In this document: piece by piece, positions 55,831 to 64,000 of the stretch
Position numbering within the stretch: the first letter of the stretch is position 1
Layout: each line of letters begins with the position of its first letter
Assembly (NCBI RefSeq): GCF_030704535.1
Contig: NC_081810.1
Location: 6,396,501-6,460,500, forward strand
Origin: Vitis vinifera
Lineage: Eukaryota; Streptophyta; Magnoliopsida; Vitales; Vitaceae
Reading direction: 5' to 3'
Length of the DNA stretch: 64,000 bases
The notes under the pieces: model-generated
The model's database searches: none
Told to the model about the DNA's origin: nothing
The model's input: the letters and a program-made list of their open reading frames with translations, nothing else
Translations under genes and position numbers: made by a program

Positions 55831-58800
55831 ATGGGTAAACTCAATTTTCTTCATCGTTATGTTTTCTTTATAGCTTTCATTGCCATGATGTCCATGGAGG
55901 CTAGCGCTACTGATAAAGACAGAAAGGCAAGTGGCATCTTGCCCTGTAACGATGAATTTTGCTGGTTGATAAATAGATGACACAATATACATGTGTTGTT
56001 TGTGTCTTAATTTTCCAGTGGTTTATATTAGGATTGATTGTATTAGTTATTTTTTACTAGAAGGGTAGTTTTGTCATTATTGTAAGCTGAGCTATTTTTG
56101 AGTTGTTTTGTTCAGTTTGTTGTTAAGTTTTGTTTCTGTTTTTCTGGTTCAGTTTTTGTTGAGCCATTTTACTCTGTTATATAACAGAGCAGCCTTGTAT
56201 TTTGTGACAAGAGGAATGAAGAGAATTCTTTTCATCTTTTCTCTCAATTCTTTCTTCAGATTTCTTTTTCTAACATGGTATCAGAGCCATCCATTTAGGG
56301 TTTCAAATCCCTAATTTCTATTTTTTTCTTCTCTTTCTCTGTTCTTTGTTCTCGATCGTGTTCATGGTGAAAGGTGGATCTGGTAATGGTAATCGCGGTG
56401 GCCAGGTGAATTCTGAGATTGTTGTTGTTGAAGATTCGAGTAGTACCTATTTTCTTCATAATGGAGATCATCCAGGGCTCAATCTTGTTTCAAATCTTTT
56501 GACTGGAGCGAATTATCATACCTGGCGTAGAGCGATGCTGATGGCTCTCACAGCGAAGAACAAAGTTGGTTTTGTGGATGGTACGATTTCTAGACCTATG
56601 TCTCATGATTTGATTTACGGTGCTTGGAATAGATGTAACAGTATGATTTCTTCATGGATCATAAATGCTGTTTCAAGAGAAATTGCAGATAGTCTTTTAT
56701 ATTTGGATTCTGCTTGTGATATCTGGAAAGATTTGAATGATAGATTTAATCAGGGTAATGGACCTCGAATTTTTCAAATTAAGAAGCAATTATCTGCTCT
56801 TAATCAAGGTTCATTGGATGTCAATTCATATTTCACTAAATTGAAGATTCTTTGGGATGAATTGAGGGAGTTTCAACCTGTTCCAGTATGTCATTGTGGT
56901 GGATTGAGAGTCTGGACAGATTATCAACATAGGGAGTATGTTTTACAATTTCTTATGGGTTTAAATGACTCTTATGCTCAGATTAGAGGAAAAATTTTGA
57001 TGATGGATCCCTTACCTGCTATTAATAAAGTGTTTTCTTTGGTTATTCAAGAAGAACGTCACAGGACTGTTGGTTATTCTTATTCTGGTTCTCACAATTC
57101 TGATCCTATGACATTTGGCTCTAATTCTAATGCACCAGCAGGAAGTTCAGGTGGCTCTAAAACTAGAAGGGATAGAATTACTTGTTCTCATTGTGGTTTC
57201 CAAGGTCATACCAAAGATAAATGCTATAAACTTGTTGGGTATCCACCGGGATGGAAATTCAAAAATAAAGGCCCTAATTCAAGCTCAATGGCTAACAATT
57301 CAGAAGTCCTCGAGTCTTTGAATGCAGGTTCTTCTGAATCCACTGTTTCTTCCCTCACTACCATGCAGTGTCAACAATTGATTCAACTCTTAACCAACCA
57401 ATTAAGCTCTACTTCTTCAGCTTCCACAGAGAATTCTTCAACAGGACCATCAGTGTCTAATTTTGCTGGTAATAAAGTTAAAATCCAAAATAAAGGTTGG
57501 ATTATTGATAGTGGGGCCACCTATCATGTTTGCAATGACATTTCTCTATTTGATTCTTCTATTGATGTTCAAAATGTCCGAGTTACTTTACCTACTGGTA
57601 TTACTGTCCCTATTGATAGAGTTGGTTCAGTCATTCTTTCGAAGGATGTCAAGCTTCTAAATGTGTTGTTTGTGCCTACTTTCAGATATAATCTACTTTC
57701 TGTGAGTGCATTTACAGACACTTTATCTCTTTCAATGGTTTTTACTCCTGATGCTTGCATTATTCAGGAACCATCTCGGGGCAAGATGATTGGGAAGGGT
57801 AGCAGGAAAGGTCAGTTATATCAGCTGGATTTTGACAGTTTTGTTGCTGATAAAGCTTTTGTTGCAGCTTCTCGGATTCCTACTTCTAATATTCTTTCTT
57901 TGTGGCATTCTAGACTTGGACATCCTTCTTTTAGTCGTTTAAAAGGTCTACAATCTATATTGGATTTTGATTCATCCTTTGATCTTACTCCCTGCAATGT
58001 ATGTCCTTTAGCTAAGCAGCGTTGTCTGCCTTACATTTCTCTTAATAAAAGATGTTCTTCCACTTTTGATCTTTTGCATCTAGATATATGGGGACCTTTT
58101 TCTGTTGGCAGTGTTGAAGGCTACAAATTTTTCTTGACTATAGTTGATGATTATAGTCGAGTAACTTGGGTTTATATGTTGAAGAATAAATCTGAAGTTC
58201 AAAAATATATTCCAGATTTCTTTGCTTTTGTAAAGAAGCAGTTTGGTAAGGAAGTTAAGGCCATAAGATCAGATAATGCTCCAGAATTATTTCTTTCCAA
58301 TTTCTATCATTCTCTTGGTGTCATACACTATCGTTCTTGTGTTGAAACTCCTCAACAGAATTCTGTGGTAGAAAGGAAACACCAGCATATTCTAAATGTG
58401 GCCCGTGCTCTTCTTTTTCAGTCCAGCCTTCCTGTCTGCTACTGGAGTGACTGTATACTCACTGCAGTATACTTAATCAATAGAACACCAAGTCCTTTTC
58501 TAAACAATAAGACTCCTTTTGAAATCCTACATGATAAGCTGCCTGATTATAGTCATTTGCGGGTCTTTGGTTGCTTGTGTTATGTTTCTACTTTGAAAGC
58601 TAACAGGACAAAATTCTCACCTCGAGCCAAAGCAGCCGTTTTTCTTGGTTATCCCTTTGGTTTTAAAGGGTACAAATTACTGGATATAGAGACACGTTCC
58701 ATATCTATCTCTAGAAATGTTATTTTTCATGAAGAGATCTTTCCTTTTTCAAAGACAAATCCCTGTTCTTCTCCTGATATTTCTTCTGATTTGTTTCATG

Positions 58801-61800
58801 ATCGAGTTCTTCCTTGTATTGCTGCTGATAATGATCAATCTTCCTCAGTTCTTCCTCGTGTTATTTCACAGCCACCTCTTCAAGTTGCTCCTTCTTCACG
58901 ACCAACAAGAGTCTCCAAACAACCTTCATATTTGAAAGATTATCACTGCTCTTTAATCAACTCTGTTGCTCATGTTGAAACTCACTCCACTTCTCATCCC
59001 ATACAACATTTTTTGAGTTATGATAAGCTCTCTCCTTCTTACAAAATTTTTTCTCTCTCAGTTTCCATTATTTCAGAACCCAGCTCTTTTGCAAAGGCTG
59101 CTGAAATACCAGAATGGAGGGCTGCCATGGATTGTGAATTAGAGGCTCTTGAGGAAAATAAGACCTGGTCCATTGTTAGTTTACCTGTTGGTAAGCACCC
59201 TGTTGGCTGTAAATGGGTGTACAAAGTTAAACATAAGGCTGATGGTACCATAGAACGGTATAAAGCTCGTTTAGTGGCAAAAGGGTATACTCAACGTGAA
59301 GGCATTGATTATGTTGATACTTTTTCACCAGTGGCAAAACTAGTGACTGTTAAATTGCTTTTGGCTATTGCTGCTGTTAAAGGTTGGCATTTGTCACAAT
59401 TGGATGTGAACAATGCTTTCCTTCATGGAGACTTGAATGAGGAAGTGTATATGAAGTTACCTCCTGGTTATAATAGAAAGGGGGAGTCTTTGCCTTCGAA
59501 TGCTGTTTGTTTGCTTCATAAATCCTTATATGGTCTCAAACAAGCCTCAAGACAGTGGTTTTCTAAGTTTTCTATTGCCATTATGGGCTTGGGATTCAGT
59601 CAATCTCCTTCCGATCATTCTCTTTTCATCAAAAATGTTGATGGCTTGTTCATTGCTCTTCTTGTTTATGTTGATGATGTGATTATAGCTAGTAATAATC
59701 AAGGGGCCATTGCTGATTTGAAATCTGAGTTGAATAAACTCTTCAAACTGAAGGATTTGGGTGATGTCAAGTATTTCCTTGGTCTTGAAATTGCTAAATC
59801 CTCTACTGGAATCTGTGTTTCTCAGCGAAAATATGTTCTTGATTTGCTTTCTGATTTCGGGTATTTAGGTTGCAAAGCTGCTAGTACACCTATGGAAGCT
59901 AATGTCAAGTTATCCATGGATGAGGGGGTTGATCTTCCTGATGTTAGCTTGTATCGTAGGCTACTTGGGAAGCTGTTATATTTGACATTAACACGACCTG
60001 ACATTTCTTATGCTGTAGGTCGACTTAGTCAGTTCATTTCTCGTCCTAAATTGCCCCATTTACATGCTGCTCAAAGAATCCTTCGTTACCTTAAAGGTAA
60101 TCCTGGCATGGGTTTGTTCTTTCCTAGTAATTCAGAGCTTCGTTTGATGGCTTATACTGATTCAGATTGGGCTCGTTGTCCCGATTCGAGAAGATCTGTT
60201 ACTGGTTTTTGTGTTTTCTTGGGGAATTCTTTGGTGTCATGGAAATCCAAGAAACAACACATTGTTTCTCGCTCTTCTGCTGAAGCTGAGTATCGTGCTA
60301 TGGCCAATACTTCTTGTGAGATTACTTGGCTTCTTGCTCTTCTCAAGGACTTTGGTATAGATCATTCTGCTCCTGCTCTTCTTTTTTGTGACAATCAGTC
60401 TGCTTTACATATGGCTGAAAATCCCGTGTTTCATGAACGCACAAAACACATTGAGATTGATTGTCATCTTGTTCGAGACAAGGTTCAAAGTGGGGTTCTC
60501 AAGCCTATGTTTGTTTCTACAGAACACCAGTTAGCAGATGTTTTGACAAAAGCCCTTCATCCTTCTTCTTTTAAGCTTCTTATTGGCAAGATGGGTCTAA
60601 AGAACATCTTTAGTCCATCTTGAGGGGGAGTATTAGGATTGATTGTATTAGTTATTTTTTACTAGAAGGGTAGTTTTGTCATTATTGTAAGCTGAGCTAT
60701 TTTTGAGTTGTTTTGTTCAGTTTGTTGTTAAGTTTTGTTTCTGTTTTTCTGGTTCAGTTTTTGTTGAGCCATTTTACTCTGTTATATAACAGAGCAGCCT
60801 TGTATTTTGTGACAAGAGGAATGAAGAGAATTCTTTTCATCTTTTCTCTCAATTCTTTCTTCAGATTTCTTTTTCGAACAGTTTATGATCAATGTTAATG
60901 ATAGGGCAGGTTTACATAGCGTATCTAGGATCCCTTCCTGAGGGGGAATTTTCACCTATGTCTCAACACCTTAGTGTTCTTGACGAAGTCCTTGAGGGCA
61001 GGTATCTTTTGAAGCTTTGGAGTTTCATAAAATTATAATTGCCTAGAAATATTCTAAGTTGATATTGTGTCCTCCCTTCAGTTCGGCAACAGACTCTCTG
61101 GTAAGAAGTTATAAGAGAAGTTTCAACGGATTTGCAGCCAAGCTCACTGAAAAAGAACGAGAAAAATTGGCTAGTATGTACCATACACAAAATCATATCA
61201 CAGTATTTTGAATTAAATTTATTTGTTTGACAAATTAAAAAATTGAAGTGTGGTCTTTGAAACTATTATGCAGATAAGGAAGGCGTGGTGTCGATTTTTG
61301 AAAATAAAATTTTAAAGCTTCAGACAACAAGATCTTGGGACTTCATGGGATTCTCTGAAACTGCAAGGCGAAAACCTGCTCTTGAGAGTGATGTTATAAT
61401 TGGGGTCTTTGACACTGGAATCTGGCCTGAATCACAGAGCTTTAGTGATAAAGATTTTGGTCCACTTCCAAGAAAATGGAAAGGTGTTTGTTCAGGTGGC
61501 GAAAGTTTTACTTGCAACAAGTAAGCATAAATTTTTTATATAATTAAGAGTGCATGTGAGGGTGATTCTAAAAATTGTTTATTTTATTTTTAACACTTGA
61601 ATGATAAAAAATTTTAAGTATTAAATATATTAAAAATACTTCCTAGAATCACCGTGAAACAGAACTCTAAGTTATGATGTAATTTTCAGTCTTAAAAAAA
61701 AGGCTCCTCTTTTGGGAGAATGCATATACCAATATTGCATTCTCACGTGGCTATTATTCTGAGGTCCATACACATATTTAAGCTAAACAATATCTCCTCA

Positions 61801-64000
61801 CCCATACCAATAAAAATAAAAAGACATCTGTGTGACATTCTTCTTTCAACCATATAATATTTTCTTTATCAATGTAATATGGAAATTTACAGGAAGGTTA
61901 TCGGAGCTCGAATCTACAATTCGCTGAATGATACTTTCGATAATGAGGTGAGGGACATAGATGGTCATGGATCCCACACTGCCTCAATAGCTGCTGGCAA
62001 CAATGTAGAGAATGCGAGTTTTCATGGCTTAGCACAAGGAAAGGCAAGAGGAGGGGTTCCCTCTGCAAGGCTTGCTATATACAAAGTCTGTGTTTTGATA
62101 GGGTGCGGAAGCGCGGACATTTTGGCTGCCTTTGATGATGCTATTGCAGATGGGGTTGACATCATTTCAATTTCCCTTGGATTTGAAGCTGCAGTTGCTT
62201 TGGAAGAGGATCCCATAGCAATTGGTGCTTTTCATGCCATGGCCAGAAGTATTTTAACTGTGAATTCTGGAGGAAATAGAGGTCCGGAAGTATACTCTAT
62301 AAATAGTGTTGCACCATGGATGGTCAGTGTGGCAGCAAGCACCACTGATCGCAAAATTATTGACAGGGTGGTTCTTGGCAATGGAAAAGAACTAACAGTA
62401 AGTATTATCAATTCCCCGTTCACCTTAGTTCACGACTCATCTAGTATGTTTAGACTTTTGCTTTTGAAAGCCCTAGAGGCCAGTGAGCCCAAAGAGAACA
62501 ATTTCTAAGCGAATATATAACAATATGTGAATGGTTAGTTGGTTACATTATTAATTCTAAGTACTATCTTCTTATCCACCTGGTGCTCTCTCTATATCAA
62601 CAGGGTCGTTCATTTAATTATTTCACGATGAATGGATCCATGTACCCTATGATATACGGAAATGATTCTAGCCTCAAAGATGCCTGTAATGAATTCCTAT
62701 CCAAGTAAGTTACTGCTAAAGGTCACATTTACATTGCATTTCGTTGAGGAGAAATATCATACTAAACAAGGGATTTATCTTTGGATATCAGGGTGTGCGT
62801 GAAGGATTGTTTAAATAGTAGTGCAGTGAAAGGAAAAATTCTACTATGCGATAGCACTCATGGAGATGACGGTGCTCACTGGGCTGGTGCCTCCGGAACA
62901 ATCACATGGGATAATTCTGGTGTTGCTTCTGTCTTCCCCTTACCTACAATAGCTCTAAATGACAGTGACTTGCAAATCGTCCATTCCTACTACAAGTCCA
63001 CAAAGTGAGGATTCTACTAATTAGCAACTGAGCCATTGCGAATTATTCGATGTTTTTTGTTTTAATGATAACAATAACATTACTGGATTCTTCCTTACAG
63101 CAAAGCTAAAGCAAAGATACTGAAGAGTGAAGCGATCAAAGATTCTTCTGCTCCTGTAGTGGCTTCCTTTTCATCACGAGGGCCAAACTCAGTCATACCT
63201 GAAATTATGAAGGTATATCTAGCCAGTCCATGATATTTATCTTTCTCTTGTGGCTTTCTTTATATTATTTTTCAATTTCCCGAGTTCCTTTAAATGTTGC
63301 AGCCAGATATAACGGCCCCTGGAGTAGATATATTGGCAGCATTCTCCCCTATTCCTAAACTTGTAGACGGCATATCTGTGGAATATAACATATTATCAGG
63401 AACCTCCATGGCTTGCCCCCATGTTGCTGGAATTGCTGCTTATGTTAAAAGTTTCCACCCCGCCTGGTCTGCTTCAGCCATCCGATCTGCTCTTATGACT
63501 ACTGCTCGGCCCATGAAAGTTTCTGCAAATCTACATGGTGTACTCAGTTTTGGGTCTGGGCATGTCGATCCAGTTAAAGCTATAAGTCCTGGATTAGTGT
63601 ATGAAATCACTAAGGACAACTACACACAGATGCTGTGCGACATGGGTTACAACACAACAATGGTGAGACTCATTTCAGGAGACAACAGCAGTTGTCCAAC
63701 GGACAGCAAAGGTTCCCCAAAAGATCTCAACTATCCTTCAATGACAGTTTACGTTAAGCAGTTAAGGCCTTTTAAAGTAGAGTTTCCCAGAACTGTTACA
63801 AATGTTGGCCGCTCCAACTCTACTTATAAAGCACAAGTCATTACCAGAAAACATCCACGTATAAAGGTCGAAGTGAATCCTCCCATGCTCTCTTTCAAGT
63901 TAATAAAGGAGAAGAAATCTTTTGTGGTGATTGTTACTGGTCAAGGAATGACGATGGAGAGACCGGTGGAGTCGGCGACACTGGTGTGGTCTGATGGCAC
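55831..64000 (+). CDS. Subtilisin-like serine protease G (SBT4/cucumisin type), cut by the window end
   Basis: Third intact-looking member, closest to F. Exons: 55831-55926, 60910-61001, 61082-61173, 61274-61520, 61893-62397, 62604-62704, 62792-63004, 63101-63212, and the last exon from 63303 to beyond 64000 (by comparison with F the stop should lie about 50 bp further). All frames are open. Signal peptide [20 protein letters not shown]; propeptide in exons 2-3; catalytic Asp about 140 ([10 protein letters not shown]), His in DGHGSHTAS, Asn in NSGGNRGPE (more usually SAGN) and Ser in SGTSMACPH. Intron 1 has the GC donor AGAAAG/GCAAGT and is 4.98 kb, because a young copia element lies in it only 29 bp before the acceptor. 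Like F it has lost intron 9 (join at 63504/63505). Splicing of intron 1 may suffer from the insertion. Confidence 0.88.
56026..60880 (+). mobile_element. Ty1/copia LTR retrotransposon C4, looks whole, in intron 1 of subtilase G
   Basis: Two 250-bp LTRs (56026-56275 and 60631-60880) differ at one base by my count, and the target duplication GTTTA flanks the element (56021-56025 and 60881-60885). The LTRs start TATTAGG and end AACA, that is TA...CA ends instead of the usual TG...CA. The Met-tRNA primer site TGGTATCAGAGC follows at 56276-56287, and a purine tract (GAGGGGGAG) precedes the 3' LTR. One uninterrupted frame (56364-60623, about 1,419 codons) holds gag with a CHCG/CSHCG-type zinc knuckle, protease (DSGATYHV), integrase, reverse transcriptase (YVDDVIIA) and RNase H in copia order. 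Gag wording (KLVGYPPGW) suggests an Ale/Retrofit-like lineage, uncertain. The insertion is recent, probably well under one million years old. Confidence 0.97.

Overview
This is nuclear DNA of a flowering plant, most likely a woody eudicot close to grapevine (Vitis). That is an inference from AT-rich intergenic DNA, short-exon genes with GT-AG introns, plant-only gene families, Ty1/copia elements and plastid-derived inserts. No bacterial-style operons, CRISPR arrays or tRNA/rRNA genes were seen.

Left part (1-15.4 kb), single-copy housekeeping genes: a vacuolar-type zinc transporter of the MTP/CDF family (single coding exon, 2666-3823, +); a RABA2-type Rab GTPase (two coding exons, 4805-6574, -); and Elongin C (three coding exons, 11251-15351, +), whose 3.5 kb second intron carries a four-copy minisatellite full of microsatellites.

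Middle (15.4-25.9 kb): a decayed zone with two joined subtilase relics (19.2-22.7 kb), a long CT-rich tract (22.9-23.6 kb) and a chimeric plastid insert with pieces of rpoA and psaA in opposite orientations (24.0-24.8 kb).

Right part (25.9-64 kb): a head-to-tail tandem array of cucumisin-like (SBT4-type) subtilases, all on +. Two copies look complete (25992-34154 and 48088-51362). A third looks complete but runs off the window (55831-64000). One is a pseudogene (36561-44190) and one is a two-exon 5' stump (44907-45195). The array has absorbed four Ty1/copia insertions: in intron 4 of the first intact gene, in intron 6 of the pseudogene, after exon 2 of the stump, and in intron 1 of the last gene. 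The last is very young and looks whole. A 1.46 kb fold-back Mutator-like element with 9-bp target duplications splits an orphan copy of the subtilase promoter.

The subtilases share one exon plan: signal peptide / I9 propeptide / S8 catalytic domain with a PA insert / C-terminal Fn3-like domain. Nearly all copies with a readable exon 1 share a non-canonical GC donor for intron 1. The two rightmost intact genes have precisely lost intron 9. From memory, the order RABA2 - Elongin C - SBT4 subtilases also occurs on Arabidopsis chromosome 5 (and RABA2c next to subtilases on chromosome 3), so the block appears to be an old conserved neighbourhood. I found no wholly new biological system. The most unusual items are the hairpin-bearing fold-back element, the shared GC-AG intron, the intron-9 loss with apparent gene conversion, and the chimeric plastid insert.
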